Shown here: piece after piece, positions 43,250 to 52,175 of the stretch
Layout of the letters: every line of letters starts with the position of its first letter
Numbering within the stretch: the stretch's first letter is position 1
Origin: Mitsuaria chitosanitabida ATCC BAA-476 = NBRC 102408
Lineage (GTDB): Bacteria; Pseudomonadota; Gammaproteobacteria; Burkholderiales; Burkholderiaceae_C
Direction: 5' to 3'
DNA: 64,000 bases
Assembly: GCF_001598255.1 (NCBI RefSeq)
Contig: NZ_BCYP01000033.1
Location: 1-64,000 of the forward strand
Made by a program: the position numbers and the translations under genes
Notes under the pieces: model-generated
The model's input: only the letters and a program-made list of their open reading frames with translations
Database searches by the model: none
What the model was told of the DNA's origin: nothing

Positions 43250-44163
43250 TCCCGAGGTCCGCTGCTGACTTCCCGCTGCCGGGCCCGCTGACGTCGCTGG
43301 ACGCGGCGCCGGGCTGGCGGCGGATCGACCTGCTGTCGGACCTGCACCTGTCGCCGGACATGCCGGCGACGCTGGCGCGCCTGCGAGGCCATCTCGCGGC
43401 GACGCCCGCCGACGCGGTCATCCTGCTCGGCGACATCTTCGAGGCCTGGATCGGCGACGACGCGCGCTGGCAGGCCGACACCTTCGAGCAGCACGCGCTG
43501 CAACTGCTGCACGACACCGCCAGCGGCCACGGCCGCGCGGACGGCCGGCCGCTCGCCCTCTTCTTCATGCACGGCAACCGCGATTTCGCCCTGGGCGAGC
43601 CGATGGCGGCGGATGCCGGCATGCGGCTGCTCGCGGATCCCACGCGGCTGAACGCCTTCGGCCGCGGCTGGCTGCTGAGCCATGGCGACCAGCTCTGCCT
43701 GGGCGACGTCGGCTACCTGCGCGCCCGCGCGGTGGTGCGTCGGCCCGAGGTCCTCGCGGCCCTGCGCGCGCTACCGCTCTTCGCGCGTCGCGCGCTGGCC
43801 CGGCATCTCCGGGCGAAGAGCCGCCTGCATCAGTCGGATCCATCGACCTGGGCCGACGTGGACGACGACGCCGCGCGCGCTTGGCTGCGCGCCTCCGGCT
43901 GCGACACGCTGATCCACGGCCACACGCACCGCCCGTTCACCCATGACCTGGGCGGGGGACTGACGCGCGCCGTGCTGTCCGATTGGGACTACGACGGCGC
44001 CCACGGTCCCGCCCGCGGCGACGTGCTGGTGATCGACGCCGACGGCCTGCGTCGCATCGAGCCGCTCACGCAGGCGCCGGCCGCGACCGGCTCGCACACG
44101 CATGCGCCCACCCGCCTGCCTGTCCCGGACTCCACCACGTCCGGCGGCGCGACACCGCGATGA
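43246..44163 (+). CDS. lpxH: UDP-2,3-diacylglucosamine diphosphatase
   Basis: A 305-residue calcineurin-like metallohydrolase that makes lipid X in lipid A synthesis at the inner membrane. The five metal-site blocks are in order: [37 protein letters not shown] and LIHGHTHRP. It is longer than E. coli LpxH (240) by an N-terminal extension and about 40 residues of low-complexity C-terminal tail. The GTG start at 43246 overlaps the ppiB stop; its own stop overlaps the mtfA start by ATGA. Confidence 0.93.
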   Translation: MIPRSAADFPLPGPLTSLDAAPGWRRIDLLSDLHLSPDMPATLARLRGHLAATPADAVILLGDIFEAWIGDDARWQADTFEQHALQLLHDTASGHGRADGRPLALFFMHGNRDFALGEPMAADAGMRLLADPTRLNAFGRGWLLSHGDQLCLGDVGYLRARAVVRRPEVLAALRALPLFARRALARHLRAKSRLHQSDPSTWADVDDDAARAWLRASGCDTLIHGHTHRPFTHDLGGGLTRAVLSDWDYDGAHGPARGDVLVIDADGLRRIEPLTQAPAATGSHTHAPTRLPVPDSTTSGGATPR

Positions 44164-44954
44164 TCGGCGGCCTGCTCCAGCGCTGGCGCGAGCACCGCGA
44201 GCGCAAGCTGCTCGAGCGCTTCGCCATCGCCGAACCGCTGTGGCAGCTGACGCTCGCCCACTACCCCTTTCTTGCGCGCCGCGACGACGCCGATCGCGCC
44301 GAGCTCCGGCGGCTGTGCTCGCTGTTCCTGGCCTCGAAGGAATTCCACGGCGCGCGCGGCTTGGCGGTGACCGACGAGATGGCCGTGGCCATCGCCGCAC
44401 AGGCCTGCCTGCCGGTGCTGCGATTGGGGCTGGACTGGTATGACCGCTTCCTCGTGATCGTGGTCCATGAGGGCGAGGTCGTGGCGACGCGCGAGGTCAT
44501 GGATGAGGACGGCGTGGTCCAGGTCTACGAGGAACCGGTGGTCGGCGAGGCCCCCGGCGCCGGGCCGATGATGCTGGCCTGGAACGAGATCACCCCCGAG
44601 GCCGCCCACCGTCTGGAGGGCATGGATCCGGTCTACAACGTCGTGATCCACGAGTTCGCCCACATCTTCACGATGGACGCCCCGGAGGGCGCGGAGGGCC
44701 TGCCGCCGATCGCGGACAAGGCCTTGCGTGCGCGTTGGCAGGCCACGATGGAGGCCGAATGGGACTGGTTCTGCGGCCAGGTCGACGCGGGCGCGCCCAC
44801 GCTCATCGACCCCTATGGCGAGAGCTCGCTGGAGGAGTTCTACGCCGTCGCCGTCGAAGCCTTCTTCGTCGCGCCACGCGAGCTGCTCGCCGAGCAGCCG
44901 CGGCTGTACCGGCTCTTCGTCGAGTTCTTCAGGCAAGACCCGGCACGCGGCTGA
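44160..44954 (+). CDS. mtfA: M90 family zinc metallopeptidase (MtfA-like)
   Basis: A 264-residue protein of the MtfA family with the zinc-binding HEFAH (His164, Glu165, His168) and the downstream Glu-containing YGESSLEEFYAVAVEAFF. In E. coli MtfA binds the repressor Mlc and so affects glucose PTS expression, and has aminopeptidase activity; whether an Mlc target exists here is unknown. Start overlaps the lpxH stop (ATGA). Last gene of the run, convergent with the LysR gene 11 bases away. Confidence 0.9.
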   Translation: MIGGLLQRWREHRERKLLERFAIAEPLWQLTLAHYPFLARRDDADRAELRRLCSLFLASKEFHGARGLAVTDEMAVAIAAQACLPVLRLGLDWYDRFLVIVVHEGEVVATREVMDEDGVVQVYEEPVVGEAPGAGPMMLAWNEITPEAAHRLEGMDPVYNVVIHEFAHIFTMDAPEGAEGLPPIADKALRARWQATMEAEWDWFCGQVDAGAPTLIDPYGESSLEEFYAVAVEAFFVAPRELLAEQPRLYRLFVEFFRQDPARG

Positions 44955-44965
44955 GCGCTCCGCGC

Positions 44966-45928
44966 TCATTCGTCCCGCAGCCGCTCCTTCAGGAAGTCCA
45001 CGAAGGCCCGCACCTTGGGCGACAGATGCCGGCTGGTCGGCCACACCGCGTGGAAGCGGCCGGCGGGCTGGTCGTGGAGCGCGACCACGCGGCGCAGCCG
45101 GCCCTCCCGCAACGTCTCCCGCGCGAGGAAGTCGGGCAGGCAGGCGATGCCCAGGCCGGCGAGCGCCGCGCCGCGCACCGCCTCCATGTTGTTGAAGACC
45201 AGCGAGCGCCGCAGCCGCGGCTCGGGCGGGGTCTCGGAGAGCACCATGTCCGCGATGCCCTTGTCGCTCGCCGGCACGAGCGGCCAGGTCTGCAGACGCC
45301 TCGAGTTGGGGAAGCGAAAGCGGATCCCGTCATGGGCGGCGAGGTCCTCGACATGGCGCGGCTCCCCGCGGCGCGCGAGGTAGTCGGGCGAGGCGCACAG
45401 CAGCAGGCGGTAGGGCCGCAGCGGCAGGCTGACGAAGCGTGAATCGCCCAGGTCGCCGCTGCGGATCGCCAGGTCCACGCCCTCCTCGATCAGATCGACG
45501 AGGCGGTCGTTGAAGTCGATGTCGAGCTCGATCTCGGGATAGCGGCCGAGGAACTCCGGCAGCAGCGGCAGCAGCAGGTGGTAGGCGACGATGGGGACGC
45601 TGATGCGCAGCCGGCCGCGCGGCGCGGCGGTCGCATGCGCGACCGAGGCCTTGGCGTCCTCCAGGTCGTCGAGGATGCGCCGGCAGCGCTCGTGGAACTG
45701 GCGCCCCTCCTCGGTCAGCGCGAGCTTGCGCGTGCTGCGCTGGAGCAGGCGCACGCCGAGCTCCTGCTCCAGCCGCGTCACCGCCTTGCCCACCGCCGAG
45801 GCCGAGATGCCCAGCACCCGCCCCGCCGCGACGAAGCTGCCCAGATCGGCGGTGCGGACGAAGGCCAGCAGGCCGGAAAAGCCGGAGGAAGGATCCATCG
45901 CGTGGGGATTCTGCGGCCTCGATTCCAT
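44966..45928 (-). CDS. LysR-family transcriptional regulator
   Basis: A 320-residue LysR regulator: N-terminal winged helix (FVAAGRVLGISASAVGKAVT RLEQELGVRL region, about 30-75) and a periplasmic-binding-like effector domain (RLRISVPIVAYHLLLPLLPE onward). The ATG at 45928 has GGAAGGAAAGG just upstream; ATG 45898 (MDPSSG) is the alternative and is where most family members begin. Divergent from the MFS efflux gene, which it probably controls from a palindrome between them. Effector unknown. Confidence 0.92.
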   Translation of the reverse strand: MESRPQNPHAMDPSSGFSGLLAFVRTADLGSFVAAGRVLGISASAVGKAVTRLEQELGVRLLQRSTRKLALTEEGRQFHERCRRILDDLEDAKASVAHATAAPRGRLRISVPIVAYHLLLPLLPEFLGRYPEIELDIDFNDRLVDLIEEGVDLAIRSGDLGDSRFVSLPLRPYRLLLCASPDYLARRGEPRHVEDLAAHDGIRFRFPNSRRLQTWPLVPASDKGIADMVLSETPPEPRLRRSLVFNNMEAVRGAALAGLGIACLPDFLARETLREGRLRRVVALHDQPAGRFHAVWPTSRHLSPKVRAFVDFLKERLRDE

Positions 45929-45990
45929 CCTTTCCTTCCAGAGTGATTGGAATCAAGGCCTGTTTTTCAATCAATCGATCGATCGTATCT

Positions 45991-46006
45991 TCAATCGCGA
46001 GATTGA
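45991..46006. promoter_or_regulatory. Candidate LysR operator
   Basis: TCAATC-GCGA-GATTGA is a perfect 6+6 inverted repeat in the AT-rich 96-base divergent region between the LysR and MFS genes. LysR sites are typically interrupted palindromes of this size near such promoters. A run of ATCG repeats (45971-45984) lies beside it. Confidence 0.5.
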
Positions 46007-46024
46007 CTCGACCTGATCGGCGCC

Positions 46025-47668
46025 ATGAGCTCCACGACTTCCCACCCCGCCTCCGCCTCATCCTCCCTCCCGACCGCCACCTTCGTTCCGCACGCTGCTT
46101 CGCCTGCCGTTGCGCCACACGCCCCACCGACTGTCTCGCACACCGTCTCGCCGACCGTTTCGGCCGCCGTCCCGCCCGCCGTATCGGCGCTCGCCACCGG
46201 CCGCGCCGAGACCGCGCGCCAAGGTCGCGTGCTCGCGTCCGTCTGCATGGCCTCGGCGACGATGCCGATGGTCTTCACCGGCGCGGCGGTCGCGCTCGGC
46301 GGCATCGCCGACGACCTGGGCGCCTCGGCGGCCGCGCTGGCCTGGGTGACCAACGCCTTCATGCTGACCTTCGGCGGCTTCATGCTGGCGGCGGGCGCGC
46401 TGGCCGATCGCATCGGCCGTCGCCGCGTCTTCCGCGCGGGCGCCCTGCTCTTCCTGATCGCCTCGGCGCTGCTGCCGGTGGCGCAGGCGATGTGGGCCTT
46501 CAACCTGCTGCGCGGCCTGCAAGGACTGGCAGGGGCGGCGATCCTCAGCAGCGGCGCCGCGCTGCTCGCGCAGGAGTTCGACGGCCCCGCCCGCACGCGG
46601 GCCTTCAGCTGGCTGGGGACGAGCTTCGGCATCGGCCTGGTCCTGGGGCCGATCTCCGCGGGCTTTCTGTCGACGGCCTTCGGCTGGCGCGCGATCTTCG
46701 TGCTGGTGATGGCGACCCAGGCGATCGCCCTGTTCATCGGCGCCGGCGCGCTGCGCGAGTCGCGCGACGACCAGGTGGCCGCCTTCGACTGGCCCGGCGC
46801 CGCGCTGTTCACGACGGCGCTGTCGGCGCTGACCTGGGCCGTGCTGCACGCGTCGGAGCGCGGCTGGTCGGATGCGGGCGTCGTCGCCGGGCTGGTCGCC
46901 TCGCTGATGCTCTTCATCGTCTTCGCCCGCATCGAGCACCGCAGTCCCGCGCCGATGCTGGACCTCTCGCTGTTCCGTTACCGGCGCTTCATCGGCATCC
47001 AGCTGCTGGCCGCCGCGCCGGCCTATGCCTTCGTCGTGCTGCTGGTGATGCTGCCGATCCGCTTCGCCGGCATCGAGGGCTTGTCCGCGTCGCTCACCGG
47101 TTGGCTGATCGCGGCGCTGTCGGCGCCGCTGCTGGTGCTGCCGCTGGTGGCCGGACGCGCGACGCGGTGGTGCTCGCCCTCGACCCTGTGCGGCGCGGGG
47201 CTGCTGGTCGCGGCGGCGGGGCTCTGGTGGCTGTCGCGGGCGACCGGCGGGATCGAGGCCCTCCCCGCGATGGCGCTGATCGGCATCGGCATCAGCGGGC
47301 CGTGGGGGCTGATGGACGGCCTCGCGGTGAGCGTCGTGCCACCGCAGCGCGCGGGAATGGCGGCGGGGATCTTCAGCACGGTCCGCGTGGCTGGCGAAGG
47401 CGTGGCGCTGGCGATCGTGGGATCGACGCTGAGCGCGTTGATCGCGGCGCGGTTGCCGGCGGAGATGCAGGCGGCGGCGCCGCTGCTCGCGACCGGGCGG
47501 CTGGGCGAAGCAACGGCAGTTCATGCGGCAATGTCGTCCGCGGACGTCGTGGTGGCTTATGAGCAGGCGTTCTCGCAGCTGGCGCAAGGACTGGCCCTGG
47601 TGACGGTGTTGACGGCGGTGGTGGTGCTGTTCTTCCTGCGTGGCGCCGCTCCCACGGTCGCGCGCTAG
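46025..47668 (+). CDS. MFS drug-efflux transporter (DHA2-like)
   Basis: A 547-residue inner-membrane transporter with about 13-14 predicted membrane helices. Motif A is GALADRIGRRRVFRAG, and motif C-like glycine/proline pattern is GTSFGIGLVLGPISAGF, as in drug:H+ antiporters. It has an unusual 60-residue hydrophilic N-terminus rich in Ser, Thr, Val, Ala and Pro before the first helix. That tail could be an over-long start, but the ATG at 46025 is the first in frame and no better ribosome site was seen inside. Divergent from a LysR regulator. Substrate unknown. Confidence 0.88.
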   Translation: MSSTTSHPASASSSLPTATFVPHAASPAVAPHAPPTVSHTVSPTVSAAVPPAVSALATGRAETARQGRVLASVCMASATMPMVFTGAAVALGGIADDLGASAAALAWVTNAFMLTFGGFMLAAGALADRIGRRRVFRAGALLFLIASALLPVAQAMWAFNLLRGLQGLAGAAILSSGAALLAQEFDGPARTRAFSWLGTSFGIGLVLGPISAGFLSTAFGWRAIFVLVMATQAIALFIGAGALRESRDDQVAAFDWPGAALFTTALSALTWAVLHASERGWSDAGVVAGLVASLMLFIVFARIEHRSPAPMLDLSLFRYRRFIGIQLLAAAPAYAFVVLLVMLPIRFAGIEGLSASLTGWLIAALSAPLLVLPLVAGRATRWCSPSTLCGAGLLVAAAGLWWLSRATGGIEALPAMALIGIGISGPWGLMDGLAVSVVPPQRAGMAAGIFSTVRVAGEGVALAIVGSTLSALIAARLPAEMQAAAPLLATGRLGEATAVHAAMSSADVVVAYEQAFSQLAQGLALVTVLTAVVVLFFLRGAAPTVAR

Positions 47669-47679
47669 ACCCCGAAGAC

Positions 47680-47958
47680 CCCCACCCCTACCCTCTCCCG
47701 CAAGCGGGCGAGGGGGCAAGACGGTTCTGGCATGCCACGACTCTCTCCCCTGCCCCACTCCCGCGCAGCGGGCGAGGGAGTAAGACAGGCTCTGGTGGGC
47801 GACGGCCCTCACCCCAACCCCTCTCCCACTTCATGGGAGAGGAGCTCTCTTGGCCCCCTCGCCCGCTTGCGAGAGCGCGCTGGCGGCCCCCTCTCCCGCT
47901 TGCGAGAGCGCGATGGCTGCCCCCTCTCCCGCTTGCGGGAGAGGGTTGGGGTGAGGGT
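47680..47958. repeat. Cluster of about six REP-like palindromes
   Basis: This fills most of the 401-base gap between the MFS gene and the GH15 gene. Units begin near 47680, 47741, 47806, 47864, 47887 and 47920; each has a CTCTCCCGC/GCGGGAGAG-type stem, some with CCCTCACCCC or its complement beside it, in both orientations. The units at 47864 and 47887 are in near-perfect direct repeat. No gene is supported here; the GH15 ribosome site (AGAGGAG, about 48055-48061) follows. Confidence 0.8.
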
Positions 47959-48069
47959 CTTCGGGCTCTTGCGCCCCCGCGGGAGCGCTTCTTGCCGCGC
48001 TGCGCGACCGGTCCGTTCCTGCCGCCGGGCGGGGCCGGGCCTCCCCATCGCGAGAAGAGGAGCACACGC

Positions 48070-49863
48070 ATGGAAGCGGCATCGCTGAAGCTGGGACTGA
48101 TCGGCAACTGCGCGGTGAGCGCGCTGATCGACGATCGCGCCCGCGTCGTCTGGGCCTGCGCGCCACGCTTCGACGGCGACCCAGTGTTCAACGCGCTGAT
48201 CGATTCGCCCGAAGGCATCGGCCCCGACGGCACCTTCCAGGTCATGCTGGAGGACTTCTCTCACAGCGAGCAGGAGTACCGCCACGGCACCGCGGTGCTG
48301 CGCACGCGGCTCTACGACCTGCACGGCAACGCGATCGAGATCGTCGATTTCATGCCGCGCTTCTTCCTCTACGACCGCCCCTTCCGGCCCGAGATGCTGG
48401 TGCGACGCATCCGGCCGCTGCAGGGACATCCGCGCATCCGCGTGGTGCTCCGGCCGGTGATCCAGTGGGGCTCGGCGCAACCGTCTCGCACGCGGGGCAG
48501 CAACCACCTGCGCTTCGTCGGACCGGACTTCACCATCCGCCTGACCACCAACGCCCCGCTCACCTACGTCCACGACGAGACGCCCTTCGCGCTGGACATG
48601 CCGATGAGCTTCATCTTCGGCCCCGACGAGACCCTGGACCGCGCGGTCGAGGACGCGGCCCGGACGCTGGAGGAGAAGACCGTCAACTACTGGCGCGACT
48701 GGACCCGTCGTCTGGCGATCCCGCTGGAGTGGCAGGAGGCGGTGATCCGCGCGGCGATCACGCTCAAGCTCTGCCTGTTCGAGGAGACCGGCGCCATCGT
48801 CGCCGCGATGACGACGAGCATCCCCGAGGCCCCCGGCACGCAGCGCAACTGGGACTACCGCTACTGCTGGCTGCGCGACGCGTTCTTCGTGGTGCGGGCG
48901 CTCAACAGCCTGTCCGAGACGGGCACGATGGAGGACTACCTGCGCTGGCTGCGCAACGTGGTGGCGCAGTCGCACGACGGCCATGTGCAGCCGCTGTACG
49001 GGATCGGGCTCGAGAGCAAGCTCACCGAGTACATGATCCCGCACCTGCGCGGCTATCGCGGGATGGGGCCGGTGCGCGTCGGCAACCAGGCCTACGAGCA
49101 CTTCCAGCACGACGTCTACGGCAACATCGTGCTCGGCTCGGCGCAGGCCTTCTTCGATCACCGCTTGCACCAGCGCGCGGGCGCCGACGAGTTCGCGCTG
49201 CTCGAGCGCGCGGGCGAGCGCGCCTTCGCCATCCACGACCAGCCCGACGCGAGCATGTGGGAGCTGCGCACGCGCTCGCGGGTGCACACCTCGTCGGTGC
49301 TGATGAACTGGGCCGCCTGCGACCGGCTCGCCAAGATCGCGCTGCAGCTCAAGCTGCCGGAGCGGGCGACGACCTGGCGCGAACGGGCCGACCTGATCAA
49401 GCGCAAGATTCTGGACAACGCGTGGAGCGAGCAGCGCCAGGCCTTCGTCGAGAGCTTCGGCGGCAAGGACCTGGACGCGAGCGTGCTGCTGATGGCCGAG
49501 GTCGGCTTCATCGATCCGCGCGATCCGCGCTTCGTCAGCACGGTGGACGCGCTGGAGGCGACGCTCTGCGACGGGCCTTACATGCGGCGCTACGAGGCGC
49601 CGGACGACTTCGGCAAGCCGGAGACCTCGTTCAACATCTGCGCGTTCTGGCGCATCGACGCGCTGGCGCGCATCGGGCGGGTCGATCAGGCCCGGGAGAT
49701 CTTCGAGGCGCTGCTGGCGTCGCGGAATCACCTGGGGCTGCTGTCGGAGGACACCCATCCCGTCACGGGGGAGCTGTGGGGGAACTTCCCCCAGACGTAT
49801 TCGATGGTCGGCATCATCAACGGGGCGATGCGGCTGTCGAAGGCGTGGGATACGAAGATCTGA
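48070..49863 (+). CDS. Glycoside hydrolase family 15 (glucoamylase/trehalase-like)
   Basis: A 597-residue protein. The N-terminal beta-sandwich domain (IGNCAVSALIDDRARVVWAC; FDGDPVFNALID) is that of bacterial GH15 enzymes, followed by an alpha/alpha barrel with the signature RNWDYRYCWLRDA (259-271) and the late catalytic region PETSFNICAFWRIDAL and LLSEDTHPVTGELWGNFPQT. Enzymes of this layout release glucose from alpha-glucans or trehalose. No signal peptide, so it acts in the cytoplasm. AGAGGAG lies 8 bases upstream of the start. Flanked by REP-like elements on both sides; no trehalose or glycogen genes adjoin. Confidence 0.9.
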   Translation: MEAASLKLGLIGNCAVSALIDDRARVVWACAPRFDGDPVFNALIDSPEGIGPDGTFQVMLEDFSHSEQEYRHGTAVLRTRLYDLHGNAIEIVDFMPRFFLYDRPFRPEMLVRRIRPLQGHPRIRVVLRPVIQWGSAQPSRTRGSNHLRFVGPDFTIRLTTNAPLTYVHDETPFALDMPMSFIFGPDETLDRAVEDAARTLEEKTVNYWRDWTRRLAIPLEWQEAVIRAAITLKLCLFEETGAIVAAMTTSIPEAPGTQRNWDYRYCWLRDAFFVVRALNSLSETGTMEDYLRWLRNVVAQSHDGHVQPLYGIGLESKLTEYMIPHLRGYRGMGPVRVGNQAYEHFQHDVYGNIVLGSAQAFFDHRLHQRAGADEFALLERAGERAFAIHDQPDASMWELRTRSRVHTSSVLMNWAACDRLAKIALQLKLPERATTWRERADLIKRKILDNAWSEQRQAFVESFGGKDLDASVLLMAEVGFIDPRDPRFVSTVDALEATLCDGPYMRRYEAPDDFGKPETSFNICAFWRIDALARIGRVDQAREIFEALLASRNHLGLLSEDTHPVTGELWGNFPQTYSMVGIINGAMRLSKAWDTKI

Positions 49864-49881
49864 CGGGCCGGGACCCCGGAG

Positions 49882-49921
49882 ACCCTCACCCCGACCCTCT
49901 CCCGCAAGCGGGCGAGGGGGC
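49882..49921. repeat. REP-like palindrome
   Basis: CCCTCACCCCGACC flank plus CTCTCCCGC and GCGGGCGAG arms, directly after the GH15 stop. Same family as at 13706 and 47680. Confidence 0.78.
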
Positions 49922-50049
49922 ATCGTGATGGGCGTTTGGTGGATATCGACGGGCGCGGCAACGCGGGAGCGTGAGGGCGCGGGTATCGCCCCTTCCGGCG
50001 GTGCGTGGGAGAACGTTCAGGCTACGATTCCGGCCTCACGGAGTTGGAC

Positions 50050-50484
50050 ATGGTCACGACGATCAAGCGCGAAGAGTTCTGTTTTCTGGTGGTGGACGAT
50101 TTCTCGACCATGCGCCGCATCATCGCGGGCCTGCTGCGGGAGCTCGGCTTCAAGAAGATCCTGGAAGCGGAGGACGGCAAGGTCGCGCTGCGCGTGATCG
50201 AGGGCGCCGCCGACTCGGGCGAGCCGGTGCACTTCGTGCTGAGCGACGTGAACATGCCGGTGATGAACGGCTTCGAGTTCCTGGCCGCGCTGCGCGGCAA
50301 GCCCGAGAGCGACCCGATACGGGCGCTGCCCGTGCTGCTGGTCACCGCCGAGGGCCGCAAGGAGGACATCATCCGCGCGGCCCAGCTCGGCGCGTCGGGC
50401 TACGTGGTCAAGCCGTTCAACAAGGACACCATCGGCGACAAGATCCACCTGACGCTCAAGAACAAGAACATCCTGGTGGATTGA
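50050..50484 (+). CDS. cheY: CheY-like single-domain response regulator
   Basis: A 144-residue receiver domain with no output domain. Acidic pair Asp16-Asp17 (VVDDFSTMRR), phosphoacceptor Asp66 (LSDVNMPVMNGFEFL), Thr99 (LLVTAEG) and Lys121 (VVKPFNKD) are all in place, and the FSTMRR and VTAEG sequences are those of true chemotaxis CheY. It is slightly longer than E. coli CheY (129). It probably carries the signal from CheA to the flagellar motor, whose genes lie 4 kb away, but no cheA/cheZ is adjacent and it could be a second CheY. Start at 50050 has GGAG about 8 bases before it. Confidence 0.88.
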   Translation: MVTTIKREEFCFLVVDDFSTMRRIIAGLLRELGFKKILEAEDGKVALRVIEGAADSGEPVHFVLSDVNMPVMNGFEFLAALRGKPESDPIRALPVLLVTAEGRKEDIIRAAQLGASGYVVKPFNKDTIGDKIHLTLKNKNILVD

Positions 50485-50530
50485 GCACGATTGCACGACC
50501 GGGCGCCGCGATGGCGCGATCGGCTTAAGC

Positions 50531-50554
50531 GGCGACCCGAGGCGGTCGCCTTTT
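50531..50554 (+). terminator. Terminator after the cheY-like gene
   Basis: A 7-bp stem GGCGACC/GGTCGCC (50531-50537 with 50544-50550) followed by TTTT. Confidence 0.75.
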
Positions 50555-50603
50555 CATTTCCGACGGTCGCATCGACGGCCCCCGCCTCTCTCTGGAAATC
50601 GAC

Positions 50604-51191
50604 ATGTCTGGCCAAGCACTCACGCCCCTGGATCCCTCCCTCGCCGCGCGCCCCCACGACACCGTCGGCGTGGAGGTGCCCGAGGCGGTCATCGCCGCCT
50701 TGGGCGACTGGGCCCGGCAGGTCATGGAGAACGCCTCGGCGCCCCTGCGCGACAGCCTGTCCCGCACCGAGAGCGATCTGGCCTCGGCGCTGCACGCGAG
50801 CCAGCAGTCCGAGGCCGAGCGCGAGTCGCTGGGCACGCAGCTCGCGCAGGTGACCGAGGACCGCGATCAGGCGCTGGCCAAGCTGGCCGAGCGCGACGCG
50901 GCCATCGAGCGCCTCACCGTCGAGCTGCGCCATGCGCGCGACATCGCGTCGGACGCGCTGGTGGGCAAGGCCAAGGATCAGTTGGCCATCGCGGGCAAGG
51001 ACTCGCAGCTGGCCGACCTGCGCAAGCAGCTGGAACGCCAGGTGGCGACCTCCGCCACCGAATCCGACGCACGCCTCGCGGCGGAGATGGAGCTGGTCGG
51101 CGCCACCACCGCCCGCGACAACTTCGCCGCCGAGATCGCCACGCTGCGCGCGCAGCTGGACGCGGCCCGCGCGGTGACGAACGCCGCCTGA
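50604..51191 (+). CDS. Coiled-coil protein, function unknown
   Basis: A 195-residue hydrophilic protein with no signal peptide. After about 25 variable residues and a short helix (VPEAVIAALGDWARQVMENA) nearly the whole chain from residue 55 to 190 has heptad character rich in Glu, Ala, Leu, Arg and Asp (e.g. AQVTEDRDQALAKLAERDAA). No catalytic or DNA-binding motif is recognised. It follows the cheY-like gene after a terminator, so is probably transcribed separately. Convergent with the next gene, with a near-palindromic GC-rich element (about 51202-51231) between. Confidence 0.65.
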   Translation: MSGQALTPLDPSLAARPHDTVGVEVPEAVIAALGDWARQVMENASAPLRDSLSRTESDLASALHASQQSEAERESLGTQLAQVTEDRDQALAKLAERDAAIERLTVELRHARDIASDALVGKAKDQLAIAGKDSQLADLRKQLERQVATSATESDARLAAEMELVGATTARDNFAAEIATLRAQLDAARAVTNAA

Positions 51192-51298
51192 GCGCGCTTC
51201 GGCGATCCGCGGCCTCGCGCCGCGATCGCCGCCATGAACCTGCGGTGCCAACGCTGCGGGAGGGGTGCCTGGTCAGCCCCGATCGGCACGCGTCCCGG

Positions 51299-52027
51299 TC
51301 AGCGCGGCTTGCTGGCCGCCTTGCCGCCCAGCTTGCCCACGCAGCTCGGGAACGGCGCCTGCTCGCCCTCGACGAGGCGGCAGATGCGGACCGGGGTCAT
51401 CTCGGCGAGCCGCTTCTGCAGCAGCGCCTGGTCCAGCACCGGCTCGCGATTCATCGGCGCGGCGCGCGAGCCCCATTGCAGGCTGTACATGTTCTTGTCG
51501 CCCTTGAAGGTGGCGACGACGGTGATCTCGCTGGTCGGCTTCTTGTCCGAGGTCAGCGAGTGGCTGCCGCAGGCCAACGCCATGACATAGGTCTCGTGAC
51601 CGGTCTCGGTCCGCCCCTGGCTCATCTCGCCGCCGGTGAAGGTCGTCGGGCAGGCGTCCTTGAAGCCCTTGGCGATGAACAGCGCATAGGTCTTCGCCGA
51701 GGCGTTGGGCAGCGAGGCGCCATCCTTGATCGCGGTCAGCAGCACGCGCTGCGTCCACGGCCCCTGGTCGGGGTCGGTGGCCAGGACCATCGCCCGCATG
51801 TACATCTGCCCTTGCGTGGTCTCCGCCTGCGGCTTGAAGGCCTGCGGCAGTCGCTGGGCGAAGACCTCGCCGAAGATGGGCGTGACCGCCAGCAGGCCCT
51901 TGGGCTGCACCTCGACGGGCGCCACCTCGGACTTGCCGGTGGCCGGCACGGCCAGCACGGCGGACGAGAACAGCAGGCCGAGGGCCAGCACCGGCGCCAG
52001 GGCCATGGGGTGGGGAGCGATGCGCAT
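51299..52027 (-). CDS. Exported protein of unknown function
   Basis: A 242-residue protein with a signal peptide (MALAPVLALGLLFSSAVLAV). The mature part has four Cys residues (KDACPTTF, ALACGSH, VRICRLVE, FPSCVGK) that could form two disulfides in the periplasm. The sequence is of the kind conserved in Burkholderiales without a named domain. Monocistronic. Confidence 0.72.
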   Translation of the reverse strand: MRIAPHPMALAPVLALGLLFSSAVLAVPATGKSEVAPVEVQPKGLLAVTPIFGEVFAQRLPQAFKPQAETTQGQMYMRAMVLATDPDQGPWTQRVLLTAIKDGASLPNASAKTYALFIAKGFKDACPTTFTGGEMSQGRTETGHETYVMALACGSHSLTSDKKPTSEITVVATFKGDKNMYSLQWGSRAAPMNREPVLDQALLQKRLAEMTPVRICRLVEGEQAPFPSCVGKLGGKAASKPR

Positions 52028-52175
52028 GGCGGCGATTGGAGCATGCGGCGCTCGCGCAGGTGTCTCGCCCGGGTGCGGCGCCCCTCAATCAGGTGGGGCG
52101 CGCGGACGCCGGGCGTGCGCGGAGAATCAGCCACCGCGCCCCCGAGGGGGCCGAGCCACCGAGGTCCACCCGCCA

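Noticed and set aside
47680-47958. Possible CRISPR array
   Set aside because: Repeats are in both orientations, vary in sequence and have no regular unique spacers; they match the dispersed REP-like family instead.
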